The notes beneath the pieces are model-generated. The model saw nothing but the letters and a program-made list of their open reading frames with translations, was not told the origin of the DNA and made no database searches. A stretch of DNA of 64,000 nt, from positions 21,850 to 85,849 of the forward strand of contig NZ_JAGGQL010000004.1 in NCBI RefSeq assembly GCF_018613315.1, given 5' to 3'. How positions within the stretch are numbered: the stretch's first letter is position 1; every line of letters begins with the position of its first letter. The DNA is from Bacillus sp. ISL-37. Its GTDB lineage: Bacteria > Bacillota > Bacilli > Bacillales > Cytobacillaceae. The position numbers and the translations under genes were made by a program. Below, piece after piece: positions 34,001-42,904 of this stretch.

Positions 34001-34312
34001 ATGGAAGAATGGACTAAGGGAGAGGTCGAAACCTTCCTGGAGGAAAAACGAACAGGTTACCTATACTTTTACACGCCAATGTGCGGAACATGCCAGGTGG
34101 CAAGTAAGATGCTGACGGTTATAGAGCAGCTGTTACCAGATGTGCCTTCAGGGAAAGCCGACTTAAATTACCTGCCTGAAATGGCGGAGCGTTTTGAAAT
34201 TGAAAGTGTTCCATGTCTGATTTTATTAAAGAAAGGAGAAGAGCAGGAGAAGATCTATGCTTTTCAGTCCGTTCCTTACCTTTATGAAAAACTTAAAGAC
34301 TTAAAAATATAA
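34001..34312 (+). CDS. yusE: Thioredoxin-like protein (YusE-like)
   Basis: 103 residues with a thioredoxin fold: YFYTPMCGTCQVASKM contains the redox pair CGTC, and cis-proline lies in ESVPCLILLK. It has no signal peptide, so it acts in the cytoplasm. It is 6 bp behind yusF and probably cotranscribed. A terminator follows. Confidence 0.9.
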   Translation: MEEWTKGEVETFLEEKRTGYLYFYTPMCGTCQVASKMLTVIEQLLPDVPSGKADLNYLPEMAERFEIESVPCLILLKKGEEQEKIYAFQSVPYLYEKLKDLKI

Positions 34313-34347
34313 AACGAACGGCTAAGCCGTTTGTTTTTTTTTTTTTT
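34311..34347 (+). terminator. Terminator after yusE
   Basis: AACGAACGG and CCGTTTGTT pair (one G-U) around CTAAG and are followed by a run of 14 T residues. Confidence 0.85.
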
Positions 34348-34444
34348 GCGTATATTGCCGATTCAATCGTACAACAAAAAGATTTACATATCATCCCAAA
34401 AAGATTATATTTAGGTTATCGAAATAATTGAGAGGCGAAGTAAA

Positions 34445-35710
34445 ATGGCTCTATACCAAGAATGGGCGGCACAAATTAAAACCTATAATCGAAACATACG
34501 ACTTACCTTCGTTGCGAATATTTTGACCCAGGTTGGCCTTGGGATTTTCATGGTCATCTATAACTTTTACATCAGGGAATTAGGCTATAATGAGCTTGTA
34601 AACGGAAAGGTCATTGCCATGACCTCGCTGGCAACTGCTCTCATTCTTATTCCGGCAGGCATACTGAGTGATAAAGCAGGCAGGAAAAAGCTGATGCTTT
34701 ATGGAGCGGTCGGAACAGGGTTGATCTTATTCACCCGGAGCATCGTTGAGAGTCAGTCATTATTAATTCTTTTTGCGTTTGGAACAGGTCTCGCTTCAGC
34801 ATTTATCCAGGTGTCGATTATTCCGTGGCTAGCGGAGAATTCGAAGCCTGAACAGCGTGTGCATTTATTCAGTATTCATTTTGCGTTGATGACGGGTGCC
34901 AATGTAATAGGAAGTCTTTTGGGCGGGATTCTCACAGACCTATTCGGAATGATGACCCCTGGACTTGAAAGTATCAGATATACATTGATCATTGGCTCGC
35001 TCTTGTTTATGGCTGCTCTGATACCGATTATGAAGTTGAATGAAAACCGGCCACCACGCATATCGGCTAGCGATACAAAAGAAAAAACAAAGGGAATTCC
35101 CCACAAAGCCAGTTTCAAGATCATACTGCTGTTTGCGGTTGCTCAATTGATGATAGGCTTTGGAGCCGGATTGGTCATTCCATATTTGAACCTATATTTT
35201 GCGGATCGGTTCATGGCTTCCAATTCATTGATTGGCTTGGTTATTTCACTAGGACAGGGAGCCACAGCTGTTGCGATGATCATCGGTCCTATGGTGGTTC
35301 GCAGACTGGGGGAAGTGAAAGCAGTGGTCGTGTTACAGCTTCTGTCGCTTCCGTTTTTGCTGTTGACAGCGTACACACAGAATTTTTGGCTCGCTGCACT
35401 AGGGTTTTTATTTCGTCAGGCACTAATGAATGCCGGCAATCCAATCCAGATGTCGTTAATGATGTCGAAGGTTGATGATTCCATGAAGGGCTTGGCCAAC
35501 TCTGTGAATCAAATGGTGTTTAATCTCGGATGGGCCGTTATGGGACCGGTATCGACTGGGATCGTCTTTAAATACGGTTCCTATTGGGGATATGCAACTG
35601 TATTTACCATTACTGCAGGTCTTTACTTAGTTGGATCCTCGTATTTCTTCGTAGTTTTCAAAACGATGGATAAGCCAAAATCCGGCATGATGGAGACAAA
35701 ACCTGCTTAA
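34445..35710 (+). CDS. MFS transporter
   Basis: 421 residues with twelve predicted membrane segments and the major facilitator loop motif GILSDKAGRKKLM between segments 2 and 3. A basic central loop (residues about 195-220) separates the two six-helix halves. AGAGGCG precedes ATG. The substrate cannot be inferred; neighbours give no clue. A single-gene unit with its own terminator. Confidence 0.9.
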   Translation: MALYQEWAAQIKTYNRNIRLTFVANILTQVGLGIFMVIYNFYIRELGYNELVNGKVIAMTSLATALILIPAGILSDKAGRKKLMLYGAVGTGLILFTRSIVESQSLLILFAFGTGLASAFIQVSIIPWLAENSKPEQRVHLFSIHFALMTGANVIGSLLGGILTDLFGMMTPGLESIRYTLIIGSLLFMAALIPIMKLNENRPPRISASDTKEKTKGIPHKASFKIILLFAVAQLMIGFGAGLVIPYLNLYFADRFMASNSLIGLVISLGQGATAVAMIIGPMVVRRLGEVKAVVVLQLLSLPFLLLTAYTQNFWLAALGFLFRQALMNAGNPIQMSLMMSKVDDSMKGLANSVNQMVFNLGWAVMGPVSTGIVFKYGSYWGYATVFTITAGLYLVGSSYFFVVFKTMDKPKSGMMETKPA

Positions 35711-35747
35711 TTACTGTATTTCTTTGGATATATTTCTCGGGAAATGA

Positions 35748-35787
35748 AAGACGATGCCGAAATATCATGCGGCATTGTCTTTTTTTA
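35748..35787 (+). terminator. Terminator after the MFS gene
   Basis: AAGACGATGCCG and CGGCATTGTCTT form a 12-bp stem with one G-U pair, then TTTTTTT. Confidence 0.9.
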
Positions 35788-35893
35788 CGTTATTCACAAT
35801 GTAAAATCCACTTTCAGCGAATTATTTGTCGAAGGATTCCAACAGGTTTTTCCCTGATTACAAGGAATATGTATTTTAAGGGAGTTGATCGGA

Positions 35894-36232
35894 ATGCGGG
35901 AACGAATCGACAGGTTTGCGAATGAAATCCAGAATAAGAAGCATGTTCTGCAACTAGTGAATAAACTGGAATTATGCTTAAAAATTGAAGCAGAGAGTGG
36001 TACATTCTACTTGTCTTTCAAGGATGGCAAGGTGGCTTGCCAGGAAACCTGCATGCATGCCAGATACACTGCAACGATATCTGGAAAGGATGCGCTTTTG
36101 GATCAATTATTTAATGGAGATCTGAAACTGCGTCAGGGAGTAAAAATGAATTATTTCACAACTGATTGTTCTTTTCGCTCCCAATTGGTTCTGGAATCAT
36201 TATTTTATCTTGCGAGACCACTTCCTGCATAA
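35894..36232 (+). CDS. yusD: SCP2-type sterol-carrier-like protein (YusD-like)
   Basis: 112 residues. The middle segment TFYLSFKDGKVACQE...TATISGKDALLDQLFNGDLKLRQG is typical of SCP2 lipid-carrier-like domains. A similar protein, YusD, is encoded near metN in B. subtilis. ATG at 35894 follows AAGGGAG by 9 nt; TTG at 35885 overlaps it. The ligand is unknown. Confidence 0.72.
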   Translation: MRERIDRFANEIQNKKHVLQLVNKLELCLKIEAESGTFYLSFKDGKVACQETCMHARYTATISGKDALLDQLFNGDLKLRQGVKMNYFTTDCSFRSQLVLESLFYLARPLPA

Positions 36233-36258
36233 AATTTTATCTGAATAATCGAAATATA

Positions 36259-36287
36259 TTGACCGATATATTGCGACGTGATATTAT
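36259..36287 (+). promoter_or_regulatory. Sigma-A promoter of the first S-box transcript
   Basis: TTGACC (36259-36264) and TATTAT (36282-36287) are 17 bp apart, about 30 bp before the riboswitch. Confidence 0.7.
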
Positions 36288-36318
36288 CACTTTAACGCAG
36301 TAAAAACGAATTGAATAT

Positions 36319-36462
36319 TCTTATCCAGAGAGGCGGAGGGACTGGCCCTATGAAGCCCGGCAACCGGTTGTGAAACACGGTGCTAATTTCAGCAGAGTTT
36401 TTTGCTCTGAAAAGATAAGGAGAGATGATAAATGACCCTCTTCTTAGGAAGAGGGTTTTTTG
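36319..36462 (+). ncRNA. SAM-I (S-box) riboswitch with terminator, upstream of metY
   Basis: The aptamer spans about 36319-36425, with P1 from CTTATC and GATAAG. The conserved cores AGAGGCGGAGGGA, GCCCTATGAAGCCCGGCAACC and GGTGCTAATTTCAGCAGA are present. The expression platform is a terminator, ACCCTCTTC/GAAGAGGGT plus six T residues (36435-36462). High S-adenosylmethionine should stop transcription. Confidence 0.96.
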
Positions 36463-36504
36463 TTTCAGTTTTTCAAGGAAAATATTTTGATTGGAGAGAT
36501 GGAG

Positions 36505-37821
36505 ATGGCTAATGAGCAAAAAAACTACAGAATTGAAACGCTGGGGGTACATGGTGGTCAGTCACCAGATCCGGTAACAGGAGCGAGGGCAGTTCCTATT
36601 TATTCGAGCAATGCGTTCCAATTTGAAAACACAGAACATGCAGCGGATTTATTTGCGCTTAAGGAAGCGGGCTATATTTACTCACGGATACATAATCCGA
36701 CAGTTACTGCCCTGGAAGAAAAAGTGGCTCTTCTTGAGGGCGGTATAGGTGCTCTTGCGTTATCCAGTGGGATGTCTGCCATCACGATGGCGATCCTGAA
36801 CATTGCGCATGCGGGTGATGAAATTGTTGCTGCATCTAATCTATATGGAGGTACTTACAATCTATTTGCTGTAACCCTGCCGAAGTATGGAATAAAAGTT
36901 CATCTAGTTGATCCAGCTGATCCTGAAAATTTTAGAAAGGCGATCACTCCGAAAACAAAAGCAGTCTACGCAGAAACAATCGGTAATCCAAGTCTCAGAG
37001 TATTGGACATTGAAGCTGTAGCGGAAGTTGCCCATGAAGCAGGTCTTCCGCTAATCATCGATAACACATTTGCAACCCCTTATCTTTGCCGGCCAATTGA
37101 ACATGGCGCCGATATCGTTGTCCACTCAGCTACCAAGTGGCTACTTGGAAACGGCACAGTTATGGGCGGAATCATAGTTGACGGAGGTAAGTTCGATTGG
37201 AAGTCGCCTAAGTTCCCGGGCTTCAATGAGCCGGACTCTAGTTACCATGACCTTGTCTATAGTGAGGCCATCGGAGCTGCCGCATTTATCGTAAAGGCAA
37301 GAGTCCAGCTGTTGCGTGACCTTGGACCGGCGATCAGTCCTCAGAGTGCATTCCAATTCAATCTTGGAATAGAGACATTACATGTTCGCATGAAGGAGCA
37401 TGTTGCCAATACACGCAAAATCGTAGAATATCTTGAGTCGCATCCTGCCGTTACCTGGGTCAGCTATCCTGGCCATGAATCTCATCCTGATAAAGAACTC
37501 GCAGATCGATATCTTCCAAAGGGAGCAGGGGCAGTTGTTATTTTTGGGATTGAAGGTGGCAGGGAAGCCGGTGCAAAGCTGATTAACTCATTAGAACTAT
37601 GGTCCCATGTCGCGAATGTCGGTGACGCGAAGAGCCTGATCATCCATCCTGCAAGTACAACACACCAGCAGCTGGATTCAGACGGTCTTAAAGCAGCAGG
37701 AGTTCCTGAAGATTTAATCCGCCTTTCCGTCGGGATTGAAAATGTCGAGGATATCATCGAGGATCTGGAGCAGGCAATTGAAAAGGCGACTGGAGTGCCA
37801 GGAATATCGGCTAGAGCTTAA
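36505..37821 (+). CDS. metY: O-acetylhomoserine sulfhydrylase (homocysteine synthase)
   Basis: 438 residues of the Cys/Met PLP-dependent family. It makes homocysteine from O-acetylhomoserine and sulfide. PLP Lys lies in [16 protein letters not shown]; the extended length and [24 protein letters not shown]-terminus fit MetY rather than the shorter cystathionine enzymes. ATG at 36505 has TTGGAGAG 6 nt upstream; ATG at 36499 is too close. It is governed by the SAM riboswitch just upstream. No clear terminator hairpin follows before the next promoter. Confidence 0.93.
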   Translation: MANEQKNYRIETLGVHGGQSPDPVTGARAVPIYSSNAFQFENTEHAADLFALKEAGYIYSRIHNPTVTALEEKVALLEGGIGALALSSGMSAITMAILNIAHAGDEIVAASNLYGGTYNLFAVTLPKYGIKVHLVDPADPENFRKAITPKTKAVYAETIGNPSLRVLDIEAVAEVAHEAGLPLIIDNTFATPYLCRPIEHGADIVVHSATKWLLGNGTVMGGIIVDGGKFDWKSPKFPGFNEPDSSYHDLVYSEAIGAAAFIVKARVQLLRDLGPAISPQSAFQFNLGIETLHVRMKEHVANTRKIVEYLESHPAVTWVSYPGHESHPDKELADRYLPKGAGAVVIFGIEGGREAGAKLINSLELWSHVANVGDAKSLIIHPASTTHQQLDSDGLKAAGVPEDLIRLSVGIENVEDIIEDLEQAIEKATGVPGISARA

Positions 37822-37860
37822 TATCCAAAAACTCCCATAAAGTATTTGAAAATAATTTTA

Positions 37861-37890
37861 TTGACACTCTTTTTTACTCCGTGCTACAAT
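37861..37890 (+). promoter_or_regulatory. Sigma-A promoter of the metNPQ transcript
   Basis: TTGACA (37861-37866) and TACAAT (37885-37890) are 18 bp apart, about 40 bp before the second S-box. Confidence 0.8.
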
Positions 37891-37932
37891 CACACTCGTA
37901 ACTTAAAACCGGTTAGATAATTTAATAGCGTG

Positions 37933-38105
37933 CTCTTATCAAGAGAGGTGGAGGGAAGTGCCCTATGAAACCCGGCAACCGTCAGTAAGCAATGCTTGCT
38001 GAAATGGTGCCAATTCACACAAAGCGGATCGCTTTGGCAGATGAGAGAAAGGAATCTACTATGACTATGCCTTTCTGCTCACTTGCAGGAAGGCTTTTAT
38101 TTTGC
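37933..38105 (+). ncRNA. SAM-I (S-box) riboswitch with terminator, upstream of metN
   Basis: P1 pairs CTCTTATC (37933-37940) with GATGAGAG (38040-38047). The core has AGAGGTGGAGGGA, GCCCTATGAAACCCGGCAACC and GGTGCCAATTC. The terminator GCCTTTCTGC/GCAGGAAGGC with TTTTATTTT lies at 38069-38105. The 221 bp from there to metN hold no other element that I recognise. Confidence 0.96.
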
Positions 38106-38326
38106 CCTTTTCGAAAAAATGCTTAAAAAGTTATAGCCCAAAAGCTTGTTCGAAAAGAATTTATAACTAGAGCAGAATCATCCCCGTTTAAGATAGAGTC
38201 TAGTACCCATTTTTACTCAGTTTGAATTTTTTCGGTTAGGGAATGGGAAACTAGATTGATAACCTTCTTAATTTTCAGGGAAATTTAACGGTTTTAATAA
38301 GTGTAGATGTAAAGAGGGGGAGTCAA

Positions 38327-39352
38327 TTGATTACGATAAAAAATGCCAGAAAGATTTACCCTTCCAACAAGGGAGATGTTATAGCGGTAGATGATGTCAA
38401 CCTTGAAGTCAAGGAAGGCGAAATCTATGGAGTCATCGGCTACAGTGGCGCCGGCAAAAGTACTTTGATCCGGATGCTGAACGGTCTGGAGATCCCAACT
38501 TCAGGTTCAGTCGTGGTAGCAGGAAGGGAAGTTTCAAGGATTAAGGGAGCGGAACTGCGGAAGGCTCGCCAGGAAATCAGCATGATTTTCCAGCACTTCA
38601 ACCTGCTCTGGTCAAGAACAGTAGCAGAAAATATCGCTTTCCCGCTTGAAATTGCCGGTGTAGCTAAAGCTGAAAGAGAGAAACGGGTAAAAGAGTTAAT
38701 CGAACTTGTTGGCCTTGAGGGCAGAGGAGATGCTTATCCTTCCCAGTTGAGTGGGGGTCAAAAGCAAAGGGTCGGAATCGCGAGGGCACTGGCTAATAAC
38801 CCTAAAGTACTTCTTGGGGATGAAGCAACTTCAGCGCTTGATCCGCAGACAACTGACCAGATTCTTGATCTGCTTGTTGATATCAATAAGAGGCTTGGTC
38901 TTACGATCGTCCTGATCACGCACGAAATGCATGTTATCAGGAAAATCTGTCACCGAGTCGCTGTCATGGAAGGCGGAAAGATTGTTGAAACAGGACCAGT
39001 ATTGGAAGTGTTCAAGAACCCGCAGCAGGCTATTACGAAAAGATTTGTCCAGCAGGTGACAGAACCAGAAGAAACAAAGGAAACAGTTGATCACTTGCTT
39101 GAGCGATATCCACATGGTCGCGTTGTCCAGCTGACATTCGTAGGTGAAGGAACTGAACAGCCGTTGATTACCAACTTGATTCGTGAGTTTTCAATAACGG
39201 TCAATATTGTTCAGGGGAAAATTTCGCAGACACAAGATGGTTCATATGGAACCTTGTTCATCCATCTTGATGGTGAAGAGGGCGAAGTGACCCGGGCAAT
39301 AGAGTATATTGGCCAGCATGAAGTCGGCGTGGAGGTGATTTCGAATGGCTGA
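38327..39352 (+). CDS. metN: Methionine ABC transporter ATP-binding protein
   Basis: 341 residues. ABC ATPase with Walker A GYSGAGKST, signature LSGGQKQRV, Walker B LLGDEATSALD and H-loop THEMHV. A C-terminal NIL/ACT-like domain (from about residue 265) allows methionine feedback inhibition. TTG start is supported by GAGGGGGAG. It overlaps metP by 8 bp. Controlled by the upstream S-box. Confidence 0.95.
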   Translation: MITIKNARKIYPSNKGDVIAVDDVNLEVKEGEIYGVIGYSGAGKSTLIRMLNGLEIPTSGSVVVAGREVSRIKGAELRKARQEISMIFQHFNLLWSRTVAENIAFPLEIAGVAKAEREKRVKELIELVGLEGRGDAYPSQLSGGQKQRVGIARALANNPKVLLGDEATSALDPQTTDQILDLLVDINKRLGLTIVLITHEMHVIRKICHRVAVMEGGKIVETGPVLEVFKNPQQAITKRFVQQVTEPEETKETVDHLLERYPHGRVVQLTFVGEGTEQPLITNLIREFSITVNIVQGKISQTQDGSYGTLFIHLDGEEGEVTRAIEYIGQHEVGVEVISNG

Positions 39353-40013
39353 AAATTTGTTTCCGAATGTGAACTGGGACCGAATGTGGGAAGCGACAGT
39401 TGAGACGCTATACATGAGTGCCATCTCTGTTGTGGCTACCTTCATTCTGGGAGCGATCCTTGGACTGCTGCTCTTTTTAACGTCCAAGGGCAATATATGG
39501 GAAAACAGGCCGGTCAATTTAGTATTGAGTGCAGTCGTTAATATTTTTAGGTCCATCCCATTCATAATCTTAATCGTCCTTCTGATTCCTTTTACAAAGA
39601 TCATCGTTGGCTCGATGATCGGGGAAAATGCGGCATTGCCTGCACTGATTATTGGATCGGCTCCATTTTACGCTAGGATGGTTGAGATTGGCTTACGTGA
39701 GATTGATAAAGGAGTCATTGAAGCAGCAAAGTCTATGGGTGCGAAGACGACGACGATCATCTGGAAAGTGCTGCTCCCGGAATCGATGCCAGCGTTGGTA
39801 TCCGGTATAACGGTGACGGCAATCGCGTTAGTCAGTTACACGGCGATGGCCGGTGTCATCGGGGCAGGCGGTCTCGGAAACCTGGCATACATGGAAGGCT
39901 TCCAGAGAAGCCGGAATGATGTCACCTTGATGGCGACCATCATTATTTTGATTATCGTGTTTGTAATCCAGTTTGTTGGTGATTTCTTCACTAGAAAATT
40001 AGATAAGAGATAA
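39345..40013 (+). CDS. metP: Methionine ABC transporter permease
   Basis: 222 residues with five transmembrane segments and the EAA loop EAAKSMGAKTTTIIWKVLLPES that docks to MetN. Overlap with metN and the next binding protein gene 15 bp away show one operon. Confidence 0.95.
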   Translation: MAENLFPNVNWDRMWEATVETLYMSAISVVATFILGAILGLLLFLTSKGNIWENRPVNLVLSAVVNIFRSIPFIILIVLLIPFTKIIVGSMIGENAALPALIIGSAPFYARMVEIGLREIDKGVIEAAKSMGAKTTTIIWKVLLPESMPALVSGITVTAIALVSYTAMAGVIGAGGLGNLAYMEGFQRSRNDVTLMATIIILIIVFVIQFVGDFFTRKLDKR

Positions 40014-40027
40014 AGGAGAGATTTGAA

Positions 40028-40861
40028 TTGAAAAAATGGTTATTAGCTCTATTAGCATTAGTATTAACAGCAGGACTTGCAGCTTGCGGAACTTCTGAGG
40101 AAAAAACTGAAGGCGGCAACGAAGAAAGTAAAAAAATCGTCGTAGGTGCTTCTAACGTACCACACGCAGAAATTTTGGAAGAAGCAAAAGCGCTGCTTGA
40201 AGAAAAAGGCTATGAAATGGAAGTCAAGACTTTCAACGATTATGTTGTTCCAAACCAGGCACTTGAATCAGGAGAGCTTGATGCTAACTACTTCCAGCAT
40301 ATTCCTTACCTTGAGTCACAAATGGCTGAACATGGCTATAAGTTTGAGAATGCTGGAGGAATCCACATCGAGCCAATTGGTGTCTATTCACAAGACCATA
40401 CTACTCTTGATGACCTGCCAAAAGGTGCGCACATTATCATGAGCAGCTCGGTAGCAGACCATGGCCGTATCTTGACAATGCTTGAAAAAGAAGGCTTGAT
40501 TACCCTTAAAGAAGGCGTAGAAAAAGTAAAGGCCACAATTGAAGATATCGCAGAAAACCCTAAAGAATTGAAGTTTGATACAGAATATGAAGCAGCGTTG
40601 CTTCCACAAATCTTCAACAATGGCGAAGGCGATGCAGTTTTAATCAACTCTAACTATGCAATTGATGCTGGACTTAATCCATTAGAGGATTCTATCGCGA
40701 TCGAGGAAAGTGATTCTCCATACGTGAACGTAATTGCTGTTCGTGAAGGCGATGCTGAAAAACCGGCAATCAAAGCTCTAGTTGAAGTGCTTCACTCCAA
40801 AGAGATCCAGGACTTTATCCTTGAAAAATATGAAGGTGCAGTTGTACCTGTAAAAGAATAA
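40028..40861 (+). CDS. metQ: Methionine-binding lipoprotein
   Basis: 277 residues of the NlpA/MetQ family. Lipobox LAACG with Cys about residue 20. Mature part has VVGASNVPHAEILE and DANYFQHIPYLE typical of MetQ. TTG start at 40028 with AAGGAGAG upstream. It is the last gene of metNPQ, before a terminator. Confidence 0.95.
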   Translation: MKKWLLALLALVLTAGLAACGTSEEKTEGGNEESKKIVVGASNVPHAEILEEAKALLEEKGYEMEVKTFNDYVVPNQALESGELDANYFQHIPYLESQMAEHGYKFENAGGIHIEPIGVYSQDHTTLDDLPKGAHIIMSSSVADHGRILTMLEKEGLITLKEGVEKVKATIEDIAENPKELKFDTEYEAALLPQIFNNGEGDAVLINSNYAIDAGLNPLEDSIAIEESDSPYVNVIAVREGDAEKPAIKALVEVLHSKEIQDFILEKYEGAVVPVKE

Positions 40862-40870
40862 ATGAGATGA

Positions 40871-40900
40871 AAGCAGGCGTGCAGCCTGCTTTTTCTTTTT
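40871..40900 (+). terminator. Terminator of metNPQ
   Basis: AGCAGGC and GCCTGCT form a 7-bp stem with a 5-nt loop, followed by TTTTCTTTTT. Confidence 0.88.
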
Positions 40901-40964
40901 GCCGCATAACCGACTGTGAAAATTAACATACTAACCGAGAAAAAAGCAGAATGGAGTGGAAGCA

Positions 40965-41336
40965 ATGGAGCATCATTATGAACCTCGGAATTCAACAGAA
41001 GCAGCACTGCATGAATATAAGCAAGGCCTGGGTGTATTTACGCAAAGAATGCCAGAGCTTGCCAGACATTATAATGCGTTTACTGAAGTATGTTTTCAGG
41101 AAGGAACTTTGACGCAAAAAGAAAAGCAGCTGATTGCTTTGGGAATTTCATTGTATTCACAGGATGAATATTGCATTATATATCATTTAAAAGGCTGCCT
41201 TGACCAGGGAGCATCGGAAGAGCAAATTCTGGAAGCTGTTGGAGTTACAGCTGCTTTTGGTGGCGGTGCGGCAATGAGCCAGGCAGTGACACTCGTCCAG
41301 GAAGCAATGGCTGAACTGAACACTTTGAAGCAGTAG
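40965..41336 (+). CDS. yurZ: Carboxymuconolactone decarboxylase/AhpD-family protein (YurZ-like)
   Basis: 123 residues, all helical. Motif [16 protein letters not shown] has the Cys and His typical of AhpD-like proteins, then [11 protein letters not shown]. Such proteins often act in peroxide or thiol redox chemistry. ATG at 40965 has GGAG 8 nt upstream; GTG at 40956 is an alternative. B. subtilis has YurZ at the same place between metQ and sufC. Confidence 0.87.
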   Translation: MEHHYEPRNSTEAALHEYKQGLGVFTQRMPELARHYNAFTEVCFQEGTLTQKEKQLIALGISLYSQDEYCIIYHLKGCLDQGASEEQILEAVGVTAAFGGGAAMSQAVTLVQEAMAELNTLKQ

Positions 41337-41379
41337 AAGCTGTTTTAATGTTGATTAATACAGGTGAATTAGCTGTTAA

Positions 41380-41580
41380 ATAACAGGATAACCATCAATC
41401 GGGAGGATTTTGCCAGTATTCTAAGAATGGCAGAGGTGAAGTCGCGTTAGGCCGCCTTACTCCATCACATCCAAAAATTAACGGTTTTAACCGCTTTGAT
41501 AGTGGTAAATAAAAGGTGTTAAGATTGCACTATCAAAAAATCGCTTATTAAAGCGAAAAACCGAAGGGATGATTCACTAT
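41380..41580 (+). other. Structured, gene-free leader-like region
   Basis: After yurZ there is no ORF of normal quality for about 270 bp, but several hairpins. TGCCA...TGGCA at about 41411-41432; TTTGATAGTG (41495-41504) with CACTATCAAA (41528-41537), a perfect 10-bp stem; and TCGCTT/AAGCGA at 41541-41556. None matches a riboswitch class that I recognise. Confidence 0.4.
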
Positions 41581-41611
41581 TAGTCAGCTAAAACTGAACT
41601 ACACAAGTGAA

Positions 41612-41764
41612 ATGGAAAAAGCGATGCATGGAGCCCATGGAATTAGTTACGAGGTATACAGCATGAACCATGACGCAAGAATGGAAGTCGAAAGAAAACG
41701 CGAAAGAGACTATATCAAAAGCCAACGGATGGTCGCAGACCTGGACAGAAAAGTCCACTCGTAA
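41612..41764 (+). CDS. Possible small basic protein (50 aa)
   Basis: An open frame MEKAMHGAHGISYEVYSMNH...DLDRKVHS rich in Arg/Lys/Glu, followed by a good terminator. The start is a problem: ATG at 41612 has only AAGTGA upstream, while the in-frame codon ATT at 41579 has GAAGGGATG at proper spacing and would add SQLKLNYTSE-type sequence. Either a rare ATT start or a non-coding structured RNA is possible. I do not recognise the protein. Confidence 0.4.
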   Translation: MEKAMHGAHGISYEVYSMNHDARMEVERKRERDYIKSQRMVADLDRKVHS

Positions 41765-41798
41765 GCGAGAGCATATATAATAGAAGAAATGTTTTTGG

Positions 41799-41830
41799 AA
41801 CCAGTGTGAATTATGCACTGGTTTCTTTAT
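41799..41830 (+). terminator. Terminator after the 41612 frame
   Basis: AACCAGTG and CACTGGTT form an 8-bp stem with a 9-nt loop, then TCTTTATT. Confidence 0.72.
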
Positions 41831-41879
41831 TATGTTGATGACAGAACGTGATTTGAGTTTAGTTTTTCTTAGTGTCCAT

Positions 41880-42570
41880 TTTGAGCTGTTATTGTTGCAG
41901 GTTCGAGGTGTTAGGACGAAAAGGTGTCAAGAAAAAGCCGTTATTGTGACAGGTTCGAGGTGTTAGGGCGAAAAGCTGTCAAGAAAAGACCGTTATTATG
42001 ACAGGTTCGAGGCGTTAGGAGGAAAAGCTGTCAAGAAAAGGCTCTTATTCTGACAGGTTCGAGGTGTTAGGAGGAAAAGCTGTCAAGATTCAGCTGTTGT
42101 TATGACAGGTTCGAGGCGTTAGGGCGAAAAGCTGTCAAGAAAAAGCCGTTATTGTGACAGGTTCGAGGTGTTAGGGCGAAAAGCTGTCAAGAAAAAGCGG
42201 TTATTGTGACAGGTTCGAGGTGTTAGGAGGAAAAGCTGTCAAGATTCAGCTGTTATTATGACAGGTTCGAGGCGTTAGGAGGAAAAGCTGTCAAGAAAAA
42301 GCCGTTATTGTGACAGGTTCGAGGTGTTAGGCCGAAAAGCTGTCAAGAAAAAGCTGTTATTGTGACAGGTTCGAGGTGTTAGGGCGAAAAGCTGTTAAGA
42401 AAAAGCCGTTATTGTGACAGGTTCGCGGTGTTAGGCGAAAAGCTGTCAAGATCAAGTCGGTGTTCAGACAGGTTTGACTTCAAAAGAGGACAAGCTGTCA
42501 GAAGACGGTCCAACTTTGGACAGCTTTGGTGGAAAAGAGTTAAAAAGCTGTCTGAACCTGGTGTGTCCAG
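41880..42570. repeat. 52-bp tandem palindromic array (GACAGGTTCGAGG type), about 13 units
   Basis: CAGGTTCG-type cores start at 41898, 41950, 42002, 42054, 42106, 42158, 42210, 42262, 42314, 42366, 42418, 42469 and (CAGCTTTGG variant) 42521. Eleven of twelve intervals are exactly 52 bp; one is 51. Each unit contains AAGCTGTCA and TGACAGGTT-type inverted arms about 20 nt apart. The last two units belong to the subtype that dominates the array at 63631. Confidence 0.92.
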
Positions 42571-42904
42571 TAAGAATCGATAGGTTTAATACTCATCTTC
42601 TTCTAAGTACATTTTTTTATATCCCAAGGTAAAAAATAAAATGATGTACAAAGTTTGAGTGGATGTCATCCATTCTGATAAACCGCTGCCTCCATGGAGA
42701 TTTCAAATATAAAGGTGAAACACAATGGATTGTCAGTAACAATGGTTTTAATCCTTCTGAAAACACTGTTTTTCTTATGCTGAGCAGGGCATTTATGATA
42801 AGCTTGTGATGTCGCCTTTCAGCAAGCTGAAAGGCGGGAGCGTGGTTCTGGAAAGAAGACTAGGAAGCCCGTCAGTAGATTAGAATGCAAATCTAGTTTG
42901 TGCG
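42571..42904. other. Gene-free stretch with a 24-bp palindrome
   Basis: No coding region is visible. CGCCTTTCAGC (42813-42823) and GCTGAAAGGCG (42826-42836) form a perfect palindrome with 2 bp between. A weaker TAGATT/AATCTA hairpin lies at 42876-42895. Nothing else was recognised. Confidence 0.5.

Noticed and set aside
38106..38326. Additional gene between the second S-box and metN
   Set aside because: Short frames only, none with a ribosome site or recognisable product.
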